Shown here in pieces: positions 8,266 to 17,133 of a DNA stretch of 58,580 nucleotides. Source of the stretch: Clostridia bacterium (GTDB lineage Bacteria; Bacillota; Clostridia; Christensenellales; Borkfalkiaceae); contig JAFURH010000025.1 in the NCBI GenBank assembly GCA_017471945.1, positions 1-58,580 on the forward strand, written 5' to 3'. Made by a program: the position numbers and the translations under genes. Positions within the stretch are counted from its first letter, which is position 1. Each line of letters opens with the position of its first letter. The notes beneath the pieces are model-generated. The model was not told where the DNA came from, did no database searches, and saw nothing but the letters and a program-made list of their open reading frames with translations.

Positions 8266-11200
8266 ATGACGGATTTTATACATTTACACGTACACACGGA
8301 ATACAGCTTGCTCGACGGTGCGGCGCGGGTTGACGATATCGTTGACCATCTTCAAAAAACGGGCGTGGACGCTTGCGCGATCACCGACCACGGGAATATG
8401 TACGCTTGCTTGAAATTTGCGGAAGAATGCGTGCGCAAGGGGATCAAATATATTATCGGCTGTGAGCTTTACGCTACGGACGATCATTTGGCGCACCGCC
8501 CGGGTACGAAAACCGAACATATCGTGTTGCTTGCCAAGAATAAAACCGGTTATAAAAATATCGTTAAGCTGGATTCTCTTTCTTATATCGACGGGTTTTA
8601 CGGGAAACCCCGTATCAGCTACGATCTGATTAAAAAACATCACGAGGGCGTTATTTGTCTTTCCGCTTGCCTTGCGGGAAGAATTCCCCGTCTTTTGATG
8701 GAAGGGGACTACGAAAACGCAAAAAAATTCGCGCAGGATATGAAGGACGTATTCGGCGAGGATTTTTATATCGAACTTCAAGATCACGGCATTGCCGAAC
8801 AAAAACAGATTATCCCCGAGCTGATCAAGATCGCGCGGGAGCTCGATATCGGGCTCGTCGCGACCAACGACGTCCATTATATTCACAAAGAGGATTGGGA
8901 GGCGCACGACGTGCTCCTTTGTATCCAGACGAAAAAAACGCTGGCGGACCCCAAGCGTATGAAGTTCGACACGCACGAGTTTTATATGAAATCGGGCGAC
9001 GAAATGATGGAGTTGTTCAGTTACGTTCCCGAGGCGATTACGAATACGCGCGTGATCGCAAACAAGATCGAAGAACCCGTCTTTGATTTGACCCCAAAAG
9101 GCGATCCCATCCGCGATACTTCGCTGATCCCTTTATATAAGCCGGAGGACGGCTCGACTTCCCCCGATTATTTAACGCGTTTGACTTGGGAGGGTATCCC
9201 CAAGCGTTATAAAGAAGTGACCGAAGAAATCAAAAAACGCGTGGAATACGAGCTTGGCATCATTATCAAAATGGGGTTTGCCGACTACTTTTTGATCGTT
9301 TGGGATTATATCAACTGGTCGAGATTGCACGGGATTCCCGTAGGTCCTGGGCGTGGCTCGGGCGTTGGGAGTATCGTCGCGTATTCGATCGGGATCACCG
9401 ACGTAGATCCCTTGCGCTACGATCTGATCTTCGAGCGTTTCTTAAACCCCGACCGCGTATCGATGCCCGACTTCGACGTTGACTTTTGTACCCGTCGCAG
9501 ATACGAAACCATCGAATATGTGCGCGAAAAATATCACCCCGAAAACGTGGCGCAGATCGTAACGTTCGGAACGCTCGCTTCCCGCGCCGTTATCAAAGAC
9601 GTAGGGCGAGTGATGGGCGTACCGTACTCCGAAACGGACAAGGTCGCAAAGCTTATGGACGGTAAGTCTACGATCGGAGAGCTGTTGGGGCGAAAAATTC
9701 CCAAGCTCGAAAAACAGCTTGCGGAAGAAGAAAACGAAGAAAAGCGCGGCGAGATCAAGAAAAAACTCGACGAACAGAAAAAGAAAAAGAACTCCGAATT
9801 TATCGAGGTTTACGAAAACAACGAAGAACTCCGTCGCGTGATCGATATGGGCTTAAAGCTCGAAGGTATGCCGAAAAACACCTCCGAGCACGCAGCGGGC
9901 GTCGTTATTTGCAATAAAGTTCTTTCCGATAACGTGCCGCTCGCCAGAAACGGCGAAGATATCGTCACGCAGTTTAATATGAAAGAAGTGGAAGCGGTCG
10001 GAATGCTGAAAATGGACTTCCTTGCGCTCACCACCCTTACCGACATTGAAAACACCCTCGAATATATCCGTATCGGCAAGGGTATCGAGATCGATTTCAA
10101 CGAGATCGGCGTGGACGTGCCCGAAGCCTACGAGCTTATTTCGTCGGGGGATACCGACGCGGTGTTCCAACTCGAACAAGGCGGTATGAAGAAGTTTATG
10201 AAAGATCTTCAACCAAGCTGTTTGGAAGACTTGATCGCGGGTATTTCTCTTTACCGTCCCGGTCCTATGGACTTTATTCCCAAGTATATCGAAAATAAAC
10301 ATCATCCCGAAAAGATCGTTTACGATACGCCGTATTTAGAGCCGATCTTGAAAAATTCCTACGGCGTCATTATCTACCAAGAGCAGGTAATGCAGATATT
10401 CCAACAGCTCGCGGGGTATTCGCTCGGTCAAGCCGACCTCGTTCGCCGCGCGATGGCGAAAAAGAAGAAAAAAGAGCTGATGGAACAAAAGGACAAGTTT
10501 ATTTACGGCGACCCCGAAAGCGGGATCACCGGTTGCGCCTCGCTCGGAATTCCCGCGGAAGTGGCGGCGAAGATCTTTGCCGATATGGAAAGCTTCGCTT
10601 CCTACGCGTTCAATAAATCGCACGCGGCGGCGTACGCCGTCGTAGCCTACCGAACGGCGTATTTAAAGCATTTCTATCGCAAGGAATTCCTTGCGGGTAT
10701 CTTAAACGACCGAATCGATAAAATCGAAGAAATTTCCAAGTATATTATGTATATGAAGGAAAAAAATATCGACGTCCTTCCTCCCGATATCAATAAATCC
10801 AAGGCAATTTTCTGGGTAGAGGGGAACGGACTCAGGATCGGTTTGGGCGCGCTTCGCGGCGTCGGGCAGGACGCGATCGCCGCCGTGATCGAGGAACGCG
10901 AAAAGAACGGCTTGTTTAAAGACTTTGCCGATTTTATCGTCCGCTGTGCGAAATTCGTCAATAAACGTATCGTCGAAAGTTTGATCTATGCAGGCGCGTT
11001 CGACGGGTTCGGGATTTTTCGTTCGCAAGCCGCGGCGGTCTACGAAGACGTAATGGCGAAAGTGAACGCCCGTGATAAACAAAAAGCGGGCGCGCAGATC
11101 TCGCTTTTCGGAGAGATACTCGAAGAACAGGCGATCGAGGTGGTATTCCCGAATATTCCCGAATACGAAACGATGGAAAAGCTTTCGAAAGAAAAATCCG

Positions 11201-11901
11201 TGCTCGGCGTTTACGTCAGCGGACATCCTTTCGAAAAATTTATGCCGTATTTTAAAGACGTTTCCTTCCATTGCGGTATGCTTAACGAGTTCACCGAAGA
11301 CGAGGAAACGGGCGAAAAAACTTACTCGGAAGTGAAAGACGGACAACAAGTCACGATGGGCGGAATGATCTCCGCGTATAAAAAATTGCAGACCCGTTCG
11401 GGCGGCATTATGGCGTTCGTGACGGTTGAAGACCTCTTCGGTACGGTGGAGTGCGTTTGTTTCCCCAAGGTGTACGATAAGATCAAGAGCTTCCTTGCCG
11501 CCGATAAAGTAGTGTCCGTTTCGGGGAAAATCAGTATCAGCGAGGATAAAGCTCCCGCGATCATCGTCGATAGAATGACGGAGTTTTCTTTGGAAGAAAA
11601 ATCCGAACAAAGCGCGGCGCAAAAGGCGGAAGATCGCGCCGATTCCCAATCTAAGCCCGCCCGTGCGGAAAGTCGTGTACAGGAGAAAAAAGACGCGCGG
11701 CTTTGGCTCAACGTCACGGGGCTTGAAGATGAGGATATCGAGGAGCTTATGGAAACGCTCACCTTCTACGAAGGTGAAGTGCCCGTTATTTTTGTGAAAG
11801 ACAAACAAAAAATGCTCTGTTCGCAAAAAATAAATCCCTGCAAAGCGCTGTTTGCCGAGCTCGCAGGATTTTTGTCTGAAAATTGCATAAAATTAGTTTG
11901 A
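8266..11901 (+). CDS. dnaE: DNA polymerase III subunit alpha (DnaE)
   Basis: A 1211-residue replicative polymerase. In order: an N-terminal PHP domain (HLHVHTEYSLLDGAARVDD), the palm with GPGRGSGVGSIVAYSIGITD and the catalytic PDFDVDFC near residue 407, the fingers (SLYRPGPMDFIPKYIE, NKSHAAAYAVVAYRTAYLK), a helix-hairpin-helix region, and an OB fold near residues 1025-1110 (TMGGMISAYKK, SGKISISEDK). A highly charged Lys/Glu segment near residues 480-510 makes it somewhat longer than usual. The upstream ribosome binding site is weak (GGAAG). This is the E. coli-type DnaE rather than PolC. Confidence 0.96.
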   Translation: MTDFIHLHVHTEYSLLDGAARVDDIVDHLQKTGVDACAITDHGNMYACLKFAEECVRKGIKYIIGCELYATDDHLAHRPGTKTEHIVLLAKNKTGYKNIVKLDSLSYIDGFYGKPRISYDLIKKHHEGVICLSACLAGRIPRLLMEGDYENAKKFAQDMKDVFGEDFYIELQDHGIAEQKQIIPELIKIARELDIGLVATNDVHYIHKEDWEAHDVLLCIQTKKTLADPKRMKFDTHEFYMKSGDEMMELFSYVPEAITNTRVIANKIEEPVFDLTPKGDPIRDTSLIPLYKPEDGSTSPDYLTRLTWEGIPKRYKEVTEEIKKRVEYELGIIIKMGFADYFLIVWDYINWSRLHGIPVGPGRGSGVGSIVAYSIGITDVDPLRYDLIFERFLNPDRVSMPDFDVDFCTRRRYETIEYVREKYHPENVAQIVTFGTLASRAVIKDVGRVMGVPYSETDKVAKLMDGKSTIGELLGRKIPKLEKQLAEEENEEKRGEIKKKLDEQKKKKNSEFIEVYENNEELRRVIDMGLKLEGMPKNTSEHAAGVVICNKVLSDNVPLARNGEDIVTQFNMKEVEAVGMLKMDFLALTTLTDIENTLEYIRIGKGIEIDFNEIGVDVPEAYELISSGDTDAVFQLEQGGMKKFMKDLQPSCLEDLIAGISLYRPGPMDFIPKYIENKHHPEKIVYDTPYLEPILKNSYGVIIYQEQVMQIFQQLAGYSLGQADLVRRAMAKKKKKELMEQKDKFIYGDPESGITGCASLGIPAEVAAKIFADMESFASYAFNKSHAAAYAVVAYRTAYLKHFYRKEFLAGILNDRIDKIEEISKYIMYMKEKNIDVLPPDINKSKAIFWVEGNGLRIGLGALRGVGQDAIAAVIEEREKNGLFKDFADFIVRCAKFVNKRIVESLIYAGAFDGFGIFRSQAAAVYEDVMAKVNARDKQKAGAQISLFGEILEEQAIEVVFPNIPEYETMEKLSKEKSVLGVYVSGHPFEKFMPYFKDVSFHCGMLNEFTEDEETGEKTYSEVKDGQQVTMGGMISAYKKLQTRSGGIMAFVTVEDLFGTVECVCFPKVYDKIKSFLAADKVVSVSGKISISEDKAPAIIVDRMTEFSLEEKSEQSAAQKAEDRADSQSKPARAESRVQEKKDARLWLNVTGLEDEDIEELMETLTFYEGEVPVIFVKDKQKMLCSQKINPCKALFAELAGFLSENCIKLV

Positions 11902-11928
11902 TTTTTTATAAAATCCGCTTAAAAAAGT

Positions 11929-11956
11929 TTGTTTTTTTCGAAAGTTTTGCTATAAT
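11929..11956 (+). promoter_or_regulatory. Promoter of pfkA
   Basis: TTGTTT (11929-11934), 16-bp spacer, TGC-extended TATAAT (11951-11956), 63 bases ahead of the pfkA ATG. Confidence 0.6.
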
Positions 11957-12018
11957 ATATGAGTGAAGAAGTAAGGGAAGAATTTTGAGAAGAATATAAT
12001 CAGTACAGGAGAAAACTT

Positions 12019-12981
12019 ATGAAAAGAATCGGTTTGTTGACGAGCGGCGGCGACGCGCCCGGTATGAACGCGGCGATCCGTGCGGTCGTTCGTAGCGCAA
12101 TCTATTTCGGTATGGAAGTTTACGGGATCGAGCGCGGCTATGCGGGGCTTATGGAAGAGATCCTCGTGCCTATGGAAATGCGTAGCGTTTCGAATATCGT
12201 TCAATGCGGCGGCACGAAGCTGCGTACCGCAAGATGTTTGGAAATGCTCACGGAAGAAGGTCAGAAAAAAGCCGTGTCTACCCTTGAAAAGAACGGGATC
12301 GACGGGCTCGTCGTGATCGGCGGCGACGGCTCGTTCCGCGGCGCGAAGGTTTTAAGCGAAATCTACGGCGTTCCGACGATCGGTATTCCCGGCACGATCG
12401 ACAACGACCTTGAATACACCGATTATACGCTTGGGTTCGACACGGCGGTCAACACCTGCCTCGATATTATCAATAAGCTTCGCGACACGATGACCTCTCA
12501 CGAACGTATTTCCGTCGTGGAAGTAATGGGGCGACATTGCGGCGATATCGCGCTGTATAGCGGGATTGCTTCGGGGGCGGAGATCATCGTCGTTCCCGAG
12601 ATTAAAGTAGATATGGACGATATCATTTCCCGTATCAACCGTTCGAGAGCCAACGGCAAACATTCGAATATTATCGTCGTAGCGGAAGGGGTTATGAGCG
12701 CGGAAAAATTCGCTAAGCAGTTGCAGGAGGTCACGACGTATTCCGTTCGTCCGACCTGTATCGGTCACGTACAGCGCGGCGGTTCGCCCTCGATGGCTGA
12801 CAGAATGCTCGCGGCGCAGTTCGGCAACAAAGCGGTACGCCTTTTGAAAGACGGTATCGGAAACCGCGTGGTGGGGATCTCTCAAAACAAGATTATCGAT
12901 ATGGACATTATCGAGGCCGTTTCAATGAAAAAGAAATTCAATTTCGAGTTATACGAAACTCTGCAAATGATTTCTATGTAA
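12019..12981 (+). CDS. pfkA: ATP-dependent 6-phosphofructokinase
   Basis: A 320-residue PfkA, the usual bacterial length. Motifs: the ATP loop LTSGGDAPGMNAAIR at the N terminus, GGDGSFRGA near residue 102, the catalytic GIPGTIDNDLEYTDYTLGFDTAV (Asp of TIDND), VMGRHCGDIA and GHVQRGGSPSMADR near residue 250. The GGDGS form, with a Gly after GGD, fits ATP rather than pyrophosphate as donor. It catalyses fructose-6-P to fructose-1,6-bisphosphate in glycolysis. The dnaE-pfkA order is conserved in Firmicutes. The ribosome binding site is CAGGAG. Confidence 0.96.
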   Translation: MKRIGLLTSGGDAPGMNAAIRAVVRSAIYFGMEVYGIERGYAGLMEEILVPMEMRSVSNIVQCGGTKLRTARCLEMLTEEGQKKAVSTLEKNGIDGLVVIGGDGSFRGAKVLSEIYGVPTIGIPGTIDNDLEYTDYTLGFDTAVNTCLDIINKLRDTMTSHERISVVEVMGRHCGDIALYSGIASGAEIIVVPEIKVDMDDIISRINRSRANGKHSNIIVVAEGVMSAEKFAKQLQEVTTYSVRPTCIGHVQRGGSPSMADRMLAAQFGNKAVRLLKDGIGNRVVGISQNKIIDMDIIEAVSMKKKFNFELYETLQMISM

Positions 12982-12987
12982 AAAAGG

Positions 12988-13017
12988 TTGCATATTCCAA
13001 ATAATTTGGCATATAAT
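12988..13017 (+). promoter_or_regulatory. Promoter in the pfkA 3' gap
   Basis: TTGCAT (12988-12993), 18-bp spacer, TATAAT (13012-13017). The next ORF starts 290 bases later behind its own promoter, so this one would drive a non-coding transcript. Confidence 0.5.
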
Positions 13018-13023
13018 ACAATA

Positions 13024-13228
13024 TTGATCGGTGCGTTTTCGATCGTGTGTAGCGGGGAAAACCGCGCGCCGAGCGGAGCTTTGGTGCGGAATTGCTTCAA
13101 AGTGTAAAACGACGGAATACGAAAGAAAAAACGGTTTGCGGCGCTTTGCAACGGAAGTTGCATTAGCTCCGTGGCTGACGGAGTAACGCTAAACGCTCGT
13201 CCGCGACGGTTTCGTCGCGGATTTATCG
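13024..13228 (+). ncRNA. Candidate structured non-coding RNA (6S-like size, class unknown)
   Basis: The gap 12982-13308 has no credible ORF but has a promoter before it and much complementarity within it: TAGCG/CGCTA near the two ends, CGGAGCT/AGCTCCG long-range, CAAAGTG/CGCTTTG, the hairpin GCAAC-GGAA-GTTGC, the hairpin CTCCGT/ACGGAG and a final 9-bp GC-rich hairpin at 13200-13221 followed by ATTTAT, a weak terminator. About 200 nt with a long-range closing stem would fit 6S RNA, but I cannot match it to a known family by eye. Confidence 0.35.
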
Positions 13229-13257
13229 CATAAACTCGAAAAAACAGTCGAAAAAGG

Positions 13258-13286
13258 TTGAATTATTTTCCAAAAAAGAGTATAAT
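13258..13286 (+). promoter_or_regulatory. Promoter of the small Cys-rich protein gene
   Basis: TTGAAT (13258-13263), 17-bp spacer, TATAAT (13281-13286). Confidence 0.75.
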
Positions 13287-13308
13287 AAAAGAAACGGGAG
13301 AGGAAATC

Positions 13309-13530
13309 GTGGATTTTAAAGCCCAACAGAAAATTTTTGACGATATTAAATGGTTCGAGAGTATTCGAGCGGAAAAAGATCTGTGCGGTACATACGGTTT
13401 CTGCCCTGATTGTCGCAAAAGCGACGAGTATCCCTGCGCCCGCGCGGCGCATCGGAAAGAAAACGGATATATTCGCATTGCCGTACTCAGGCTGCGGAGA
13501 AAAATAATATTATCGGAGGCTGTTTTATGA
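13309..13530 (+). CDS. Small Cys-rich protein of unknown function (GTG start)
   Basis: A 73-residue ORF. The GTG at 13309 is chosen because GGGAGAGGA lies just upstream and because the upstream extension runs into the promoter. The centre holds CGTYGFCPDCRKSDEYPC, a run of four cysteines that could form a zinc knuckle or redox site, and the C terminus is basic (RLRRK). Its stop overlaps the start of the next gene (ATGA), so translation is coupled to the membrane protein. I do not recognise a named family. The strong promoter and the coupling support a real gene. Confidence 0.7.
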   Translation: MDFKAQQKIFDDIKWFESIRAEKDLCGTYGFCPDCRKSDEYPCARAAHRKENGYIRIAVLRLRRKIILSEAVL

Positions 13531-14000
13531 AAAAAACGGAAAAAGTCGTTGCGGCTCTTCTCACGATGGCGCTCGGCGTACTGCTTCTTATTATGAAAGG
13601 TGAGATGATCAGTATTCTGATGACCGTAGTGGGGATCGCCCTTATCGTTCTCGGCGTTATCGATCTTTTGAACAAAGCCGTGCCTACGGGAGTCGTCAAA
13701 ATCGTAGTCGGTGCTTTGATCATTCTATTCGGCTGGGTGCTCGTGAGCGCCGTGCTCTATATCGTAGGCGCTTTATTGATCATCGTCGGGATCCTCGTTC
13801 TTTACGAATTGATCAAAGGCAAAACCAGATTCTCCTTTAACGAATGGACTTCCGTGGTGAAATACGCGAAACCCGTCGTTTGTATTCTGATCGGTTTGCT
13901 TTTGTTCTTCAACGGCGTGGATTGGATCTTTATTATCGCCGGCATCGTAACGATGCTCGAAGGTGGGCTGCTCCTCATCGACGCTTTGAAAAACGACTGA
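13527..14000 (+). CDS. Polytopic membrane protein, DUF308/HdeD-like
   Basis: A 157-residue protein starting at the ATG at 13527 behind GGAGG. An open frame reaching back to 13410 is out-competed by this site. About five or six hydrophobic helices follow one another, several with the Ile/Val/Leu-Gly pattern GVLLLIMKGEMISILMTVV and IVGALLIIVGILVLYELI typical of DUF308. The two halves resemble each other, as in that family. Function is unknown beyond membrane localisation. It overlaps the Cys-rich gene by 4 bases and is followed by a terminator. Confidence 0.75.
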   Translation: MKKTEKVVAALLTMALGVLLLIMKGEMISILMTVVGIALIVLGVIDLLNKAVPTGVVKIVVGALIILFGWVLVSAVLYIVGALLIIVGILVLYELIKGKTRFSFNEWTSVVKYAKPVVCILIGLLLFFNGVDWIFIIAGIVTMLEGGLLLIDALKND

Positions 14001-14006
14001 AAAAAC

Positions 14007-14047
14007 GCGAAAAACTTTCTCTGCTTGGCGGAGGAAGTTTTTTTGTA
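14007..14047 (+). terminator. Intrinsic terminator
   Basis: AAAAACTTTCTCTG pairs with CGGAGGAAGTTTTT (a few G-T pairs) and is followed by further T residues, just after the membrane-protein stop. Confidence 0.8.
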
Positions 14048-14186
14048 CAAAAAAACCTCTAAAAAATCGTTGGTATTCGTTTTTTTTATCCTTAAAAGGG
14101 GAAATTTGGAAGAATTTTCTGCTTTTTCAATTCAAAAAGCCCTTGAAAAAAGTCTTTTTAAAAAATTATGGTATAAGTTTTTTCTA

Positions 14187-14317
14187 TACAAGATATTGTG
14201 TTCAACCCCTTGACTTTACCACAATATATGCTATAATAGTATAGCACGGATAACGATAACACAATATATTGTGCTTTACCTTGATAAAATTTCAAGAAAA
14301 AACACAAGATATTGTGT
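14187..14317 (+). promoter_or_regulatory. nrdDG promoter with three NrdR boxes
   Basis: Three 16-bp NrdR-type palindromes: 14187-14202, 14259-14274 (ACACAATATATTGTGC) and 14302-14317 (ACACAAGATATTGTGT). The last two are 43 bp centre to centre, four helical turns. A half-box CCACAATATATG overlaps the promoter spacer. The promoter is TTGACT (14210-14215), 16 bp, TGC-extended TATAAT (14232-14237). NrdR represses ribonucleotide reductase genes when dATP/ATP is high. The rest of the 370-base gap holds the terminator at 14007 and nothing else I can support. Confidence 0.9.
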
Positions 14318-14370
14318 GAAAGAGATAGAAAAGAGTCATACGAAAGAAGAAAAGACGAGGAGGAGCAGTT

Positions 14371-16545
14371 ATGAAGATCATTAAAAGAAGCGGACAGGAA
14401 GTAGTATTTGATAAGGAGAAGATCGCAGAAGCTATCCGCAAGGCAAACAACGAGGTCGCAGAACGCGATCGTATTTCCGAAGGGGCGTTGAACGCCATCG
14501 TCGACGTAGTATCGGAGCAATGCGCTAATTTGGGGCGCTCGCCGCACGTCGAAGAAATTCAAGATATGGTGGAAAACCGCCTGATGGCGACCCTTTGTTT
14601 CGCGCTTGCGAGAAAATATATCACCTACCGTTACACCCGCGCTCTCGTTCGTAAATCGAATACGACGGACGCGCAGATCCTCACGCTGATCGAAAGCACC
14701 AACGAAGAGGTCAAGCAGGAAAATTCCAATAAGAATCCTACGGTCAACAGCGTACAGCGCGACTATATGGCAGGGGAAGTATCCAAGGACTTGACCCGTC
14801 GTATCCTTTTGCCCGACGACATCGTCGCGGCGCACGATCAGGGGCTTATCCATTTCCACGACGCCGACTATTTCGCGCAGCATATGCACAACTGCGACCT
14901 TGTCAATCTTGAAGATATGCTTCAAAACGGCACGGTGATTTCGGGCACGTTGATCGAAAAGCCGCACAGCTTTTCCACGGCTTGTAATATCGCTACGCAG
15001 ATCATTGCGCAGGTCGCGTCCAATCAATACGGCGGGCAGAGCATTTCGCTTACCCACCTCGCGCCTTTCGTGGAGATCAGCCGTCAAAAGATCCGCAAGG
15101 AAGTTGCCGTCGAGCTTGGCGAAGTGGGGATCACCGACGAAAAGCAGATCGCGGCGATCGCCGAAAAACGCCTTCGCGACGAGATCGGCAGAGGGATCCA
15201 AACGATCCAGTATCAGGTGGTAACCTTGCTCACGACGAACGGTCAAGCGCCTTTCGTAACGGTGTTTATGTATTTGAACGAAGCGCGCAACGAGCAGGAA
15301 AAAGCCGACCTCGCGCTCATTATCGAAGAAACGTTGCGCCAGCGTATCCGCGGCGTGAAGAACGAATCGGGAGTTTGGATCACGCCTGCGTTCCCCAAGC
15401 TTATCTACGTTCTCGAACCGGATAATATCTCCGAAGAACAACCCTATTGGTATTTGACGGAACTTGCCGCGAAATGCACGGCAAAGCGTATGGTTCCCGA
15501 TTATATTTCCGAAAAGAAAATGCTTGAATTCAAGGTGGATAAGAACGGCGAGGGACATTGTTTCACCTGTATGGGTTGCCGCAGTTTCTTAACGCCGTAC
15601 GTTGACGAGAACGGTAAGCCGAAATACTACGGCAGATTCAATCAGGGCGTCGTCACGATCAACCTCGTCGACGTCGCGCTGTCCTCAGGGAAAGACGAGC
15701 AGAAATTCTGGAAGATATTCGACGAGCGTCTCGACCTTTGTTACCGCGCTTTGATGCACAGACATAACCGCTTGTTGGGCACGCTTTCCGACGCCGCGCC
15801 TATTCTTTGGCAGTACGGCGCGCTCGCTCGCCTTGAAAAGGGCGAAAAGATCGATAAGCTTCTTTTCGGCGGATATTCCACGATCTCTCTCGGTTATGCA
15901 GGGCTTTACGAGTGCGTGAAATATATGACGGGTAAATCGCATACCGACGAAGAATCAAAACCTTTCGCGCTTGCCGTTATGCAACATATGAACGATAAGT
16001 GCAAGCAATGGAAGGAAAAGGAGAATATCGATTTCTCGCTTTACGGCACGCCGCTTGAAAGCACGACTTATAAATTCTCCAAGTGCTTACAAAAGCGCTT
16101 CGGACTCATCGAAGGCGTAACGGATAAAAGCTATATCACGAACAGTTATCACGTTCACGTTACCGAAGAGATCGACGCGTTTACCAAGCTCAAATTCGAA
16201 AGCGAATTCCAGCAGCTTTCGCCCGGCGGCGCGATTTCCTACGTCGAAGTTCCGAATATGCAAGATAATATTCCCGCGGTGCTTTCCGTAATGAAATTTA
16301 TTTACGAAAATATTATGTACGCGGAATTGAACACCAAGAGCGATTATTGCCAAGTTTGCGGCTACGACGGGGAAATTCAGATCAAAACGGAAGAAGGCAA
16401 CAAGCTCGTTTGGGAATGCCCGCATTGTAAAAACCGCGATCAGGCGAAAATGAACGTCGCAAGGCGTACCTGCGGTTATATCGGGACGCAGTATTGGAAT
16501 CAAGGCAGAACGCAGGAAATCAAAGACAGAGTTCTGCACCTTTGA
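14371..16545 (+). CDS. nrdD: Anaerobic ribonucleoside-triphosphate reductase
   Basis: A 724-residue class III reductase that makes dNTPs without oxygen. Residues 1-90 are the ATP-cone regulatory domain. The (beta/alpha)10 barrel follows, with the active-site Cys region CFTCMGCRSFLTPY near residue 395. The C terminus carries the zinc ribbon CQVCGY...CPHC and the glycyl-radical loop RRTCGYIGTQYWNQGRTQE (Gly of CGYIG). NrdG, encoded 6 bases downstream, installs the radical. Ribosome binding site GAGGAGG. NrdR boxes upstream indicate nucleotide-responsive repression. Confidence 0.97.
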   Translation: MKIIKRSGQEVVFDKEKIAEAIRKANNEVAERDRISEGALNAIVDVVSEQCANLGRSPHVEEIQDMVENRLMATLCFALARKYITYRYTRALVRKSNTTDAQILTLIESTNEEVKQENSNKNPTVNSVQRDYMAGEVSKDLTRRILLPDDIVAAHDQGLIHFHDADYFAQHMHNCDLVNLEDMLQNGTVISGTLIEKPHSFSTACNIATQIIAQVASNQYGGQSISLTHLAPFVEISRQKIRKEVAVELGEVGITDEKQIAAIAEKRLRDEIGRGIQTIQYQVVTLLTTNGQAPFVTVFMYLNEARNEQEKADLALIIEETLRQRIRGVKNESGVWITPAFPKLIYVLEPDNISEEQPYWYLTELAAKCTAKRMVPDYISEKKMLEFKVDKNGEGHCFTCMGCRSFLTPYVDENGKPKYYGRFNQGVVTINLVDVALSSGKDEQKFWKIFDERLDLCYRALMHRHNRLLGTLSDAAPILWQYGALARLEKGEKIDKLLFGGYSTISLGYAGLYECVKYMTGKSHTDEESKPFALAVMQHMNDKCKQWKEKENIDFSLYGTPLESTTYKFSKCLQKRFGLIEGVTDKSYITNSYHVHVTEEIDAFTKLKFESEFQQLSPGGAISYVEVPNMQDNIPAVLSVMKFIYENIMYAELNTKSDYCQVCGYDGEIQIKTEEGNKLVWECPHCKNRDQAKMNVARRTCGYIGTQYWNQGRTQEIKDRVLHL

Positions 16546-16551
16546 AAAAGT

Positions 16552-17079
16552 ATGAATTACGCAACCGTCAAATGGTGCGATATCGCGAACGGGGAGGGGG
16601 TAAGGATCTCCCTTTTCGTTTCGGGATGTACGCATCGCTGTAAAAATTGTTTCAACGAGATCGCGTGGGATTTTGCTTACGGAGAAGTCTTTGACGAGAA
16701 AATACAAGCAAAAATTCTTTCCGAGTTGGGGGCGGGGTATATAGCGGGGCTTTCCCTTTTGGGCGGCGAGCCGCTTGAACCCGAAAACCAAAAAGCGCTT
16801 CTTCCGTTCGTGAGAGAAGTCAAAAAACGTTACCCGCAAAAGACGATCTGGTGTTATACGGGTTTCGTGTTCGACGAGCAAACGGGCGAGCTTACGGCAA
16901 CGCATAAAAATACGCCCGATACGAAAGAACTGATTTCTCTTTTCGATATCCTCGTTGACGGACCGTTCGTCGAGGAATTGAAAGATATCCGTTTGAAATT
17001 CAGAGGGTCGTCCAATCAAAGAGTGATCGACGTGCAAAAAACGCTGAAAGAGAAAAAATGCGTTTTGTATTTGGATTGA
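16552..17079 (+). CDS. nrdG: Anaerobic ribonucleotide reductase-activating protein
   Basis: A 175-residue radical-SAM enzyme of normal NrdG length. The 4Fe-4S ligands are CTHRCKNC (CxxxCxxC) near residue 26, and the SAM-binding GGE motif is SLLGGEPLEPEN near residue 68. It abstracts a hydrogen from the NrdD glycine. It starts 6 bases after nrdD and is plainly in the same operon, which ends at the hairpin starting at 17083. Confidence 0.96.
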   Translation: MNYATVKWCDIANGEGVRISLFVSGCTHRCKNCFNEIAWDFAYGEVFDEKIQAKILSELGAGYIAGLSLLGGEPLEPENQKALLPFVREVKKRYPQKTIWCYTGFVFDEQTGELTATHKNTPDTKELISLFDILVDGPFVEELKDIRLKFRGSSNQRVIDVQKTLKEKKCVLYLD

Positions 17080-17082
17080 ATG

Positions 17083-17133
17083 AGGAAAACTCCCGCCGCA
17101 TATAATAAGGTATGCGCACGGGAGTTTTTAAAA
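17083..17133 (+). terminator. Terminator-like hairpin after nrdG, overlapping the next start codon
   Basis: AAAACTCCCG (17087-17096) pairs with CGGGAGTTTT (17119-17128), with inner GCATA/TATGC pairing, followed by further T/A. The ATG at 17112 and the TATAAT at 17101-17106 both lie in the loop region, so the stem could also mask the following start when transcription reads through. Confidence 0.6.

Noticed and set aside
8266..11901. Intein or inserted domain in dnaE from its extra length
   Set aside because: The extra residues are spread as a short charged Lys/Glu segment; no intein splice motifs.
11901..12018. Terminator between dnaE and pfkA
   Set aside because: T-rich but without a convincing stem; only a promoter is supported.
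13024..13228. T-box riboswitch, because of the ACCGCG-like string near 13060
   Set aside because: It sits in a simple local hairpin, lacks a specifier loop layout and is not upstream of an aminoacyl-tRNA or amino-acid gene.
13410..13526. N-terminal extension of the membrane protein in an open frame beginning at 13410
   Set aside because: It overlaps the Cys-rich gene in another frame, has no ribosome binding site and lacks hydrophobic character; the ATG at 13527 behind GGAGG fits.
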